64,000 bases of DNA, from contig JAFVSI010000044.1 in NCBI GenBank assembly GCA_017503865.1, positions 1 through 64,000 of the forward strand, written 5' to 3'. The stretch's first letter is position 1. The number at the start of each line of letters is the position of its first letter. Source of the DNA: Clostridia bacterium (GTDB lineage: Bacteria > Bacillota > Clostridia > Oscillospirales > CAG-272). A model generated the notes under the pieces. It made no database searches and had not been told where the DNA came from. It saw only the letters and a list, made by a program, of their open reading frames with translations. Below are positions 26,991 through 34,796 of this stretch, piece by piece. The position numbers were made by a program, and so were the translations under genes.

Positions 26991-27782
26991 ATGAAAAAAA
27001 TTCTATCTTTAATCTTGGTCGCTACAATGCTTCTTTCCGTACTTTGCTTCGCAAGCTGCGGCAAAAAGGATGACAACACACTTTTGGTTTACACAGAAGC
27101 AGGCTTCGCACCTTACGAGTTCATTTACAACAACGAGATCGTTGGTGTAGACATTGCTATTATGCAAGCAGTTGCTGAAGAGCTTGGTAAAGAGCTTGTA
27201 ATAACTGACGTTGCTTTTGACACAATTTGCACATCCGTTCAGAACGGCAAGGCAGATGCAGGTGCCGCAGGTATTACAATCAGACCTGACCGTGCAGAGC
27301 AGGTTGACTTCTCGATTCCTTATTCTTCCACAGAGCAGTACATAATCGTTCCTGCTTCTAACGAAGCAATCAAGACTCTTGAGGACCTCAAGGGCAAGAA
27401 GGTTGGTATCCAGAACGGTACAACTTCCGATATGCTTATCGCTGACCTTATCGCTGACGGCACTCTTGCTGGCTCTGAGATCATTCCTTACACATCTCCC
27501 GCAGTTGCAGCAGCTTCTATGAACAAGCAGGATGCAGTTGTTACTGATAAGCTCACAGCTCAGCTCATCGTTGCAAACGATAGCACACTCAAGGCTTTCT
27601 CTCTCGTTAAGGCTGACGGAACTCCCGCAGCTGAGGTTGAGGAGTACGGTATCTGCGTACAGAAGGGCAACAAGGAACTTCTTGACGCTATCAACAAGGT
27701 TCTTGAAAAGCTTATGGCTGACGGAACAATTGATAAGTGGGTAGAGGAGTATTCTGCAAAGGCTAAGGAAGTTGGAGCATAA
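26991..27782 (+). CDS. Polar amino-acid ABC transporter substrate-binding lipoprotein
   Basis: A 263-residue binding protein with a lipoprotein signal peptide (lipobox FASC, Cys at about 22) anchoring it outside the membrane. The canonical order is kept: first lobe with EAGFAPYEFIYNN and GAAGITIRPDRAEQVDFS, then second lobe with LKGKKVGIQNGTTSD, DAVVTDKLTAQL and EEYGICVQKGNKELL. The start is ATG 26991 after AAGGAGA; an in-frame TTG at 26940 overlaps the promoter. Its codon use is strongly biased to preferred codons, suggesting high expression. Confidence 0.95.
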   Translation: MKKILSLILVATMLLSVLCFASCGKKDDNTLLVYTEAGFAPYEFIYNNEIVGVDIAIMQAVAEELGKELVITDVAFDTICTSVQNGKADAGAAGITIRPDRAEQVDFSIPYSSTEQYIIVPASNEAIKTLEDLKGKKVGIQNGTTSDMLIADLIADGTLAGSEIIPYTSPAVAAASMNKQDAVVTDKLTAQLIVANDSTLKAFSLVKADGTPAAEVEEYGICVQKGNKELLDAINKVLEKLMADGTIDKWVEEYSAKAKEVGA

Positions 27783-27809
27783 GCTTCCACATTTAATTAA
27801 ATTACTTAC

Positions 27810-27837
27810 AGCGGGAGACCGTAAGTTCTCCCGCTGA
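27810..27837 (+). promoter_or_regulatory. Intergenic hairpin between binding protein and permease
   Basis: A perfect 10-bp stem (CAGCGGGAGA with TCTCCCGCTG) and an 8-nt loop, with no T-run. In ABC importer operons such hairpins usually protect the binding-protein mRNA and lower downstream expression; that role is inferred here. Confidence 0.6.
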
Positions 27838-27861
27838 TACTTGTTTGAGAGGTTTTATAAT

Positions 27862-28551
27862 ATGTTTGACAAAATAATAGATGGCTTTGTCAAAACCTTT
27901 ATCGCAGAAGATAGATATAAAATGTTCCTTAACGGCTTTTGGAATACTATCCAAATTGCTTTTGTTGCAACGATTATCGGTGTTATAATCGGTGCTATAG
28001 TAGCGATTATCCGTGTATTCCATAAGCAAACCGGAAAGCTTGTTATTCTTGATAAGATCTGCGAGATATACACGACGGTCATTAGAGGTACGCCTGTTGT
28101 AGTTCAGCTCTTGATTACATACAACATAATTTTCGTTTGGTCAACACAGGCAGTTCTTATTGGAATGATCGGTTTTGGTCTTAACTCAGGTGCGTATGTT
28201 GCCGAGATAATGCGTGGCGGTATCAATGCAGTTGATATCGGTCAGACCGAAGCAGGGCGTTCTCTTGGACTTTCATCCTTTACGACTATGAAGAGCATCG
28301 TTTTGCCTCAAGCTATCAAAAACGTGTTGCCGGCTATCGGTAATGAATTTATTTCACTACTAAAAGAGACTTCAATTATTGGATTTCTCGGTGTTATCGA
28401 CCTTACTAAGGCAGCTGAGCGTGTAATTTCACGTACAATGAACGTGTATTTCCCATACATTTCAATTGCTCTTGTTTACCTTGCAGTTGTGTATGGATTA
28501 AGCTACCTTTTGAAGCTTCTTGAAAGGAGGTTGGCTAAGAGTGACAGATAA
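27862..28551 (+). CDS. Amino-acid ABC transporter permease
   Basis: A 229-residue HisMQ-type permease. The loop that contacts the ATPase reads [20 protein letters not shown] and the family's RGTPVVVQL segment is present. I chose ATG 27862, preceded by GAGAGG; an in-frame TTG at 27841 lacks a site. Its end overlaps the ATPase start by 11 bp. Confidence 0.94.
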   Translation: MFDKIIDGFVKTFIAEDRYKMFLNGFWNTIQIAFVATIIGVIIGAIVAIIRVFHKQTGKLVILDKICEIYTTVIRGTPVVVQLLITYNIIFVWSTQAVLIGMIGFGLNSGAYVAEIMRGGINAVDIGQTEAGRSLGLSSFTTMKSIVLPQAIKNVLPAIGNEFISLLKETSIIGFLGVIDLTKAAERVISRTMNVYFPYISIALVYLAVVYGLSYLLKLLERRLAKSDR

Positions 28552-29488
28552 TAAAGTAATTATAGACGTTAAGGGACTTTATAAAACTTTTGACGGAAAG
28601 AAAATGATCCTTCAAGGCATAAACTGTCAGATCAATAAAGGCGAAAAAATCGTTATTATCGGGCCTTCGGGCGGTGGTAAATCAACCTTCCTCAGATGTC
28701 TTAATCTTCTTGAAAAGCCTACGTACGGTGAAATTTGGGTAAACGGTAAGCTTATCACTCCTGTTGACCCTTATCTCCATTTTGACGTAATTAAAGCGTC
28801 TTTAACATACGGAAAGATGTTTGAGAAGAAGCGTGCTGAAAATCCAATAATATCCGACGAAGATCTCAGCAACGAGATAATAGCGGAAATTAAGGAGAAC
28901 GACCTTCTCAATGAAAAGCGTGAAGGACGTGCTTTCAAGGATCTTGTTAAAGATATTTATCTTAACAACTATATTCAAATTGACCTTGCACGTCAGAAGA
29001 TGGGAATGGTTTTCCAGCATTTCAATCTTTTCCCACATATGACGGTCAAAGAAAATATAACCTTTGCTCCCGTAAGCCTTAAGCTTAAGACTCCCGAGGA
29101 AGCGGCAAAGAGAGCTGACGAGCTTCTTGAACGTGTGGGACTCCTCGAAAAAGCTGACGCATATCCCAGCCAGCTTTCAGGCGGACAAAAGCAGAGAATT
29201 GCTATCGTTCGTGCACTCGCGATGGATCCCGAGGTCATGCTCTTTGACGAACCCACTTCAGCACTTGATCCCGAGATGGTTGGTGAGGTTCTTGACCTTA
29301 TCAAGCAGCTTGCATCCGAAGGTATGACGATGATCGTTGTTACTCACGAGATGGGATTTGCACGTGAGGTCGCTGAAAGAGTACTGTTTATTAGTGAGGG
29401 ACTCATTCTTGAAGAAGCTCCCCCAGAACAGTTCTTCAACAGTCCAAAAAATCCAAGACTTGTACAATTTTTGCAAAAGGTACTATAA
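28541..29488 (+). CDS. Amino-acid ABC transporter ATP-binding protein with internal insertion
   Basis: A 315-residue GlnQ-type ATPase, about 70 residues longer than usual (around 240-250). Walker A is GPSGGGKS at 41-48; the Q-loop Gln is at 159 in VFQHFNLFP; the signature is LSGGQKQR and Walker B is [10 protein letters not shown]. The extra, charged and probably helical segment spans roughly residues 74-145, between the first beta-sheet and the Q-loop, where the usual spacing is short. The start is GTG 28541, 10 nt after AAAGGAGG; this overlaps the permease gene. Confidence 0.92.
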   Translation: MTDNKVIIDVKGLYKTFDGKKMILQGINCQINKGEKIVIIGPSGGGKSTFLRCLNLLEKPTYGEIWVNGKLITPVDPYLHFDVIKASLTYGKMFEKKRAENPIISDEDLSNEIIAEIKENDLLNEKREGRAFKDLVKDIYLNNYIQIDLARQKMGMVFQHFNLFPHMTVKENITFAPVSLKLKTPEEAAKRADELLERVGLLEKADAYPSQLSGGQKQRIAIVRALAMDPEVMLFDEPTSALDPEMVGEVLDLIKQLASEGMTMIVVTHEMGFAREVAERVLFISEGLILEEAPPEQFFNSPKNPRLVQFLQKVL

Positions 29489-29492
29489 AGTT

Positions 29493-29524
29493 AGAGTCCA
29501 ACTTTGTAAGTTGGACTCTTTTTT
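29493..29524 (+). terminator. Terminator of the second amino-acid ABC operon
   Basis: A 12-bp perfect stem (AGAGTCCAACTT with AAGTTGGACTCT), a 3-nt loop and a run of Ts. Confidence 0.9.
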
Positions 29525-29567
29525 CTGTATTTACAAAAAGTTAACATTTCATTTTTCAATAAATTCA

Positions 29568-29596
29568 TTGAAATAATATGGAAATTAGGGTATAAT
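29568..29596 (+). promoter_or_regulatory. Promoter of the biotin-dependent decarboxylase operon
   Basis: TTGAAA (29568-29573) and TATAAT (29591-29596) with a 17-bp spacer, 81 bp before the first start codon. Confidence 0.72.
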
Positions 29597-29677
29597 TTAA
29601 GTAAAATTGGGGTAGAAGGTTTTTTATAATATTTAATCTATTTCTTTACCTATATTTCATAAAACGGAGGCGTATTT

Positions 29678-31060
29678 ATGGTGCAAAATAACCAGTTAGT
29701 GTACGGTCAATCAAAGGAAAGACTAGAATCGATTTTCGATGCCGGAACCTTTGTTGAGCTTGGTGCTTATTCACGCAAAAAGGACGCGGACGAATTTTCG
29801 GGCGTCGTTTGTGGATACGGTGCAGTTTGCGGAAAGCTTGTTTTCGCATTTTCGCAGGATTCTTCAAGAAAAAAAGGGGCTTTTGATGAAAAGCAAGCTA
29901 AGAAGATTACTGATCTATATTCTCTCGCCCTCAAAAACGGAGCTCCTGTAATTGGAGTGTTTGATAGCTTAGGTGCCGTTGTTTATGACGGTGCGGCTGC
30001 TCTTGCAGCGTACGGAAAGGTTATGAAGTGTGTTTCCGAGGCTTCTGGAATCATTCCTCAAATCGCAGTAATCGACGGTATGTGTGCCGGTTCAATGGCA
30101 CTAATAGCTTCCATGTTCGATTTTGCTGTAACAATCAAAAACGTGTCGAAGCTTTACGTAAACCCGCCTTTTGTTGTTGGAGACGACGTTAAAGAATCTG
30201 ACTTTGCTGCTAAAACAGGAACTTCTGTTTACTGTGCAGATAGCGAAGCATCAGCTTTTGCATACGTTAAACAGCTTATCGACCTTCTTCCTTCTAACAA
30301 CGCAGAAGGAGCATTGGTTTGCGATTCGGCTGATGACGTAAACCGTGTTGTTGACTTTGATGCATCGGCTTATACCCCCGATGAGTTGATTTCTAAAATT
30401 GCTGACAGCTCGACGTCCGTTAAGCTTTACGGCGACTACTGTGACAACTTAAACGCATATCTTGCAACGTTTGGCGGAATTCTTGCCTGTGTTGCTGCTT
30501 CAAATCCCGAAAAGAAGGGAATTCTTGATGCAAAATCAGCACGTGTTATAGCAAAGCTTATTGCTTTCTGCGACAGCTTCAACATTCCTTTTGTAAATCT
30601 TGTTGACAGCGAAGGACTTGACGTTTCGCTCGAGGCTGAATATACCGCATATTCCTCCGAACTTGCTCGACTTGCTTCTGCATATGCTACATCAACAAGT
30701 GCTAAGGTAACGGTTGTTATCGGTAAGGCTTACGGAGCTGCATTTACCTTGCTCGGTTCTAAGGCTCTCGGTGCTGATATAGCTTATGCACTTGACAGTG
30801 CTTGCATAAGCGTTCTTTCGCCCGAAGCATCAGTTGCTTTTGTGTGGAACGATAAGGTAAGCACTGACGTTAAACGTGAAGACGTCGAAGCTGAATGGAA
30901 GGAAAAGGTTGCTTCTTCCACCGAGGCTCTTGAGCTTGGCGAAATTGATGACGTAATCGAAGCTTCAGAACTTCGTAAGAGAATTTGTGCAGCTCTTTCA
31001 ATGCTTGCTTTCAAGGCGGACAAAACTCCTGCACGTAAGCATTATAATTTACCCCTTTGA
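29678..31060 (+). CDS. Carboxyltransferase (12S/MmdA-like, acyl-CoA type), divergent
   Basis: A 460-residue double crotonase-fold protein related to the acyl-CoA carboxyltransferase subunits MmdA/PccB and the 12S subunit of transcarboxylase. Visible family features are VIGVFDSLGAVV, IDGMCAGSMALIASMFDF with its CoA-site turn, the LLPSNN segment in the middle, and VVIGKAYGAAFTLLGSKALGADIAYAL in the second half (only parts quoted). It is about 50 residues shorter than typical 510-residue members and its glycine-rich CoA loops are degenerate, so its acyl-CoA substrate is unclear. It heads a five-gene operon with biotin carrier and Na+ pump genes. Confidence 0.82.
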   Translation: MVQNNQLVYGQSKERLESIFDAGTFVELGAYSRKKDADEFSGVVCGYGAVCGKLVFAFSQDSSRKKGAFDEKQAKKITDLYSLALKNGAPVIGVFDSLGAVVYDGAAALAAYGKVMKCVSEASGIIPQIAVIDGMCAGSMALIASMFDFAVTIKNVSKLYVNPPFVVGDDVKESDFAAKTGTSVYCADSEASAFAYVKQLIDLLPSNNAEGALVCDSADDVNRVVDFDASAYTPDELISKIADSSTSVKLYGDYCDNLNAYLATFGGILACVAASNPEKKGILDAKSARVIAKLIAFCDSFNIPFVNLVDSEGLDVSLEAEYTAYSSELARLASAYATSTSAKVTVVIGKAYGAAFTLLGSKALGADIAYALDSACISVLSPEASVAFVWNDKVSTDVKREDVEAEWKEKVASSTEALELGEIDDVIEASELRKRICAALSMLAFKADKTPARKHYNLPL

Positions 31061-31074
31061 TCTTGGAGGTAAAT

Positions 31075-31497
31075 ATGGTATTAAACGTTTTAGCAAAAAC
31101 TACTGAAAATCTTGGCGGTGCATTATCGTCTGAGAGGATTGAATTATCTCTTGAAATGACGGTTTTAGGTCTGCTCGCTGTCTTTTCCGTCCTTGCTATT
31201 ATTTGGTTGGTTCTTGTAATGTTCAAGCTCTTTTTCTACAGAGATCCAAGCAAAAACGAATCAAATGACAATGTTAAAACTGATGAAAGCAAGGGTGTCC
31301 AAAAATCCGTACCCGAAATCGCATCCTCAGAACCTGTAGAAAGCTCTGACGACGCAACTGTTGCGGCGATTATAGCGGCTATATCTGCGTATATAGCTGA
31401 CGATCCTGAGCTTTCCAACCAGTATTCAGGCGGTTTTAGAGTAGTTTCTTTTAAGCGAGTTCGTCCCAAGGCAACTTGGAATAATAAAAATAATTGA
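31075..31497 (+). CDS. OadG-like membrane subunit of the decarboxylase complex
   Basis: A 140-residue protein with one membrane helix (about residues 28-52), a charged, acidic linker, and a conserved-looking tail VAAIIAAISAYI followed by FRVVSFKRV. This matches the OadG/gamma-subunit family that tethers the carboxyltransferase to the OadB pump. I chose ATG 31075 with the TTGGAGG site at 31063; an in-frame TTG at 31057 overlaps the previous gene. Confidence 0.82.
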   Translation: MVLNVLAKTTENLGGALSSERIELSLEMTVLGLLAVFSVLAIIWLVLVMFKLFFYRDPSKNESNDNVKTDESKGVQKSVPEIASSEPVESSDDATVAAIIAAISAYIADDPELSNQYSGGFRVVSFKRVRPKATWNNKNN

Positions 31498-31515
31498 GTG
31501 TGAGGTAAATTTGAA

Positions 31516-31911
31516 ATGAAAAAATATAATGTAACTGTAAACGGTGTTCTTTATGAGGTTGAGGTTGAGGAAGTTGGTGCTCAGTACGCACCCGCTCCCG
31601 TCGCTGCCCCTGTTGCTCCCGCAACTCCCGCTCCTGTAGCACCTGTCGCTCCTGCTGCACCCAAGGCTGCTCCTAAAGCAGCTCCTGCTGCAACAGGTTC
31701 CGTATCCGTTAAAGCTCCCATGCCCGGTAATATTATCAAGGTAAACGTTAAGGCTGGCGACAGCGTTAAGAAGGGCGACGTTCTTTGTATCCTTGAAGCT
31801 ATGAAGATGGAAAACGAGATTTGTGCTCCCTCTGACGGTGTAGTTGCAGGCGTAAACGTTGTTCAGGGTGCTAGTGTACAGACTGATGACGTTCTTTTGT
31901 CTCTCAACTAA
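31516..31911 (+). CDS. Biotin carrier (biotinyl/lipoyl domain) protein
   Basis: A 131-residue carrier. A short N-terminal segment is followed by a flexible Ala/Pro-rich linker (about residues 28-65, repeats of APVAP and AAPKAAPKA) and a biotinyl domain with EAMKMENE, whose Lys is the biotin site. It resembles the 1.3S subunit of transcarboxylase and the MmdC/GcdC carriers that swing carboxybiotin between the carboxyltransferase and the membrane decarboxylase. BirA at 5918 should biotinylate it. Confidence 0.95.
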   Translation: MKKYNVTVNGVLYEVEVEEVGAQYAPAPVAAPVAPATPAPVAPVAPAAPKAAPKAAPAATGSVSVKAPMPGNIIKVNVKAGDSVKKGDVLCILEAMKMENEICAPSDGVVAGVNVVQGASVQTDDVLLSLN

Positions 31912-31938
31912 GAGTAATTTTGAAAGGATACTATTCAA

Positions 31939-33330
31939 ATGCTTGACAGCATAATTAACTTTATAAACAGTACCGGTATAGCAAGGCTTCTCACTTCTGA
32001 GGATTGGCTAAAGACACTTATAATGTTAGCTTTATCGGCAGTACTCATTTATCTTGCAATCGTCAAGAAATTTGAGCCTCTATTGCTTCTTCCTATAGCA
32101 ATTGGAATGCTTTTGACTAACCTTCCCGGTGGTGGAATGTTCCACCTCGAAATGTTTATTCCTGATGAATCTATCATAAATGCTTTAGATACAGCTTTTT
32201 CCGATGGAATATTCAACCACGCTGAACTTATCGAGTTGAAATCATTAGGTTTGTCGGTTGTTGAAGCAATTGAGCACTACGAAATAAGTGGTGTTATGAA
32301 CGGGTTTGAAATTGTTGGAAATATCGAGAGTCCCGAAATTGCTCAAAACGTGTACGATTATCTTATGAGCGACCTCACTTCCGTTAACTACGGAGATGTT
32401 CTTCATCACGGCGGTCTTCTTGACCTTTTGTATCTCGGTGTAAAGCTCGGTATCTATCCTTGCCTCATTTTCATCGGTATTGGTGCGATGACCGATTTTA
32501 CTCCTCTTATCTCAAATCCCAAGAGCTTGTTCATCGGTGCCGGTGCACAGCTCGGTGTGTTCGTTGCATTTTCAGGTGCACTTCTTTCAGGTGTATTTAC
32601 TCCCGAGCAGGCTGCTGCTATCGGCATCATAGGCGGAGCTGACGGTCCTACAGCTATTCTTGTAACCAAGACTCTTGCTCCTGCGTTGCTCGGTGCTATC
32701 GCCATTGCGGCATACAGCTATATGGCTCTTATCCCACTTATTCAGCCGCCCTTTATGAAAATGCTTACTACTAAGAAGGAACGTCAAATTAAAATGACAA
32801 CACTTCGTCCTGTATCCAAAACGGAAAAAATACTTTTCCCAATTGTTGTTACAGCGGTTGTTGGCTTGATTATTCCCGACGCTCTTCCTCTTATTGGTTG
32901 TCTTATGTTCGGTAATCTACTTAACGTTTGCGGACTTACCGATAGACTTTCTAAGACTGCGCAGAACGAGCTTATGAATATTGTAACCATCTTCCTCGGA
33001 ATTACAGTTGGTGCTACTGCAAGTGCCGATAACTTCTTGAGATTTGAGACAATACTTATTATAGCACTTGGTCTCGTTGCGTTCTGTATTTCTACTTGCG
33101 GCGGCCTTATTACGGCAAAGATAATGAACGTTCTCAGCGGTGGAAAGATAAATCCTCTTATCGGTTCTGCAGGTGTATCGGCAGTTCCTATGGCGGCTCG
33201 TGTTTCTCAAAAGGTCGGTCAGGCTGAGGATCCCTCAAACTTCCTTTTGATGCACGCTATGGGCCCCAACGTTGCGGGTGTTATAGGTTCAGCCGTTGCA
33301 GCGGGAGTATTTCTCTCGTGGTTTGCTTAA
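31939..33330 (+). CDS. oadB: Na+-translocating decarboxylase beta subunit
   Basis: A 463-residue polytopic protein that decarboxylates carboxybiotin and exports Na+. Diagnostic motifs are LPIAIGMLLTNLPGGG, FIGIGAMTDFTPLISNPKS and GIIGGADGPTAI (region of the catalytic and Na+-site Asp). It is longer than the usual 380-430 residues because about 90 residues (roughly 66-158), mostly helical and acidic, sit after the second membrane helix. It would make the whole cluster a Na+ pump powered by decarboxylation. Confidence 0.95.
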   Translation: MLDSIINFINSTGIARLLTSEDWLKTLIMLALSAVLIYLAIVKKFEPLLLLPIAIGMLLTNLPGGGMFHLEMFIPDESIINALDTAFSDGIFNHAELIELKSLGLSVVEAIEHYEISGVMNGFEIVGNIESPEIAQNVYDYLMSDLTSVNYGDVLHHGGLLDLLYLGVKLGIYPCLIFIGIGAMTDFTPLISNPKSLFIGAGAQLGVFVAFSGALLSGVFTPEQAAAIGIIGGADGPTAILVTKTLAPALLGAIAIAAYSYMALIPLIQPPFMKMLTTKKERQIKMTTLRPVSKTEKILFPIVVTAVVGLIIPDALPLIGCLMFGNLLNVCGLTDRLSKTAQNELMNIVTIFLGITVGATASADNFLRFETILIIALGLVAFCISTCGGLITAKIMNVLSGGKINPLIGSAGVSAVPMAARVSQKVGQAEDPSNFLLMHAMGPNVAGVIGSAVAAGVFLSWFA

Positions 33331-33357
33331 TTTAGGTATAATAAGGAGAATAAATAT

Positions 33358-34755
33358 ATGGCAAAGGTTAAAATTACAGAGACAGTCCTTCGTGACTCTC
33401 ACCAATCACTTATTGCTACAAGAATGACGACCGAGGAAATGCTTCCTATCCTCGAAAAGCTTGATAAAATAGGTTATCACTCACTCGAGGCTTGGGGCGG
33501 TGCAACGTTTGACTCTTGTATGCGTTTTCTTAACGAGGATCCCTGGGAGAGACTTAGAAAGATCCGTGAATCCGTTAAGAACACAAAGCTTCAAATGCTT
33601 TTCAGAGGACAAAATATTCTCGGATACCGTCATTATTCTGACGACGTTGTTGAATATTTCGTTCAAAAATCAATAGCTAACGGAATTGATATTCTTAGAA
33701 TTTTCGACGCTCTCAATGACCCGAGAAACCTCGAAACTGCTATCAAGGCTACAAAGAAGGAAGGCGGTCACGTTCAAGCTGCAATAAGCTACACAACCGG
33801 TCCCGTTTATACAACCGATTACTTCTGTAATTATGCAAAAACCCTTGAGGATATGGGTGCTGACTCTATTTGTATCAAGGATATGGCAGGACTTCTTAAG
33901 CCTTACGATGCGTATGACCTCGTCAAAGCACTTAAAGAGACCGTTAAAGCTCCTATTCAGGTTCATACCCACTACACCTCAGGTCTCGCTTCTATGACAC
34001 TTCTTAAAGCAATCGAAGCTGGTGCTGATGTTGTTGATACAGCAATATCTCCTATGGCTATGGGTACTTCTCAGCCGCCCACTGAGGCACTTGTTGCTAC
34101 ACTCGCAGGAACCGAATTTGATACGGGCATAAAGCTTTCTGAGCTTGATGAGATTACAAAGTACTTTGCACCTCTCCGTGAAAAGTATCTCGCAAGCGGT
34201 CAGCTTGATCCTAAGATGCTTAAGGTCGACGTAAACGCTCTTATTTATCAGGTTCCGGGCGGAATGCTCTCAAACCTTGTTTCTCAGCTTAAGCAGGCAG
34301 GAAAATCCGATAAGCTCACTGAAGTTCTCGAGGAGGTTCCTCGCGTAAGAGCTGATGCAGGTTATCCGCCTCTTGTTACTCCTTCATCGCAGATCGTTGG
34401 TACTCAGGCTGTATTCAACGTTATTGGCGGTGAAAGATATAAGATGGTAACAAAGGAATTCAAGGGCTTAGTTCAAGGTCAGTACGGTAAGGCTCCCGTT
34501 GAGGTCGATCCCGAGTTCGTCAAGAAGATAATCGGTGACACACCCGTTATCACTTGCCGTCCTGCTGACAATCTTGCACCCGAGCTTGACACTCTTCGTG
34601 CACAGATAGAGCAGTATATCGAGCAAGACGAGGACGTTCTTTCTTACGCCCTCTTTGAGCAGGTTGCTCTCAAGTTCTTTGAGTACAGAAAGGCAAAAAA
34701 ATACGCCCTCGATGCTGAAAACGCTGACGCATCGCTTGGTATTCATACTGTTTAA
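33358..34755 (+). CDS. oadA: Oxaloacetate decarboxylase alpha / 5S transcarboxylase subunit
   Basis: A 465-residue TIM-barrel carboxyltransferase specific for oxaloacetate/pyruvate. It starts with ITETVLRDSHQSLIATRM (Asp metal ligand) and has LEAWGGATFD, CIKDMAGLL with the carbamylation-type Lys, and QVHTHYTSGLA carrying the metal-binding His pair. It lacks the fused biotin domain of long OadA proteins; the separate carrier at 31516 fills that role, as in the 5S subunit of transcarboxylase. It is the last gene of the operon and ends at a terminator. Confidence 0.94.
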   Translation: MAKVKITETVLRDSHQSLIATRMTTEEMLPILEKLDKIGYHSLEAWGGATFDSCMRFLNEDPWERLRKIRESVKNTKLQMLFRGQNILGYRHYSDDVVEYFVQKSIANGIDILRIFDALNDPRNLETAIKATKKEGGHVQAAISYTTGPVYTTDYFCNYAKTLEDMGADSICIKDMAGLLKPYDAYDLVKALKETVKAPIQVHTHYTSGLASMTLLKAIEAGADVVDTAISPMAMGTSQPPTEALVATLAGTEFDTGIKLSELDEITKYFAPLREKYLASGQLDPKMLKVDVNALIYQVPGGMLSNLVSQLKQAGKSDKLTEVLEEVPRVRADAGYPPLVTPSSQIVGTQAVFNVIGGERYKMVTKEFKGLVQGQYGKAPVEVDPEFVKKIIGDTPVITCRPADNLAPELDTLRAQIEQYIEQDEDVLSYALFEQVALKFFEYRKAKKYALDAENADASLGIHTV

Positions 34756-34764
34756 TCATAATTT

Positions 34765-34796
34765 AAAATGCTTCGGGTTATCCCGAAGCATTTTTT
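34765..34796. terminator. Shared terminator between oadA and the SpoVB-like gene
   Basis: A 13-bp stem (AAAATGCTTCGGG with CCCGAAGCATTTT) and a 4-nt loop, with T-runs on both strands. It serves the two convergent transcripts. Confidence 0.88.
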
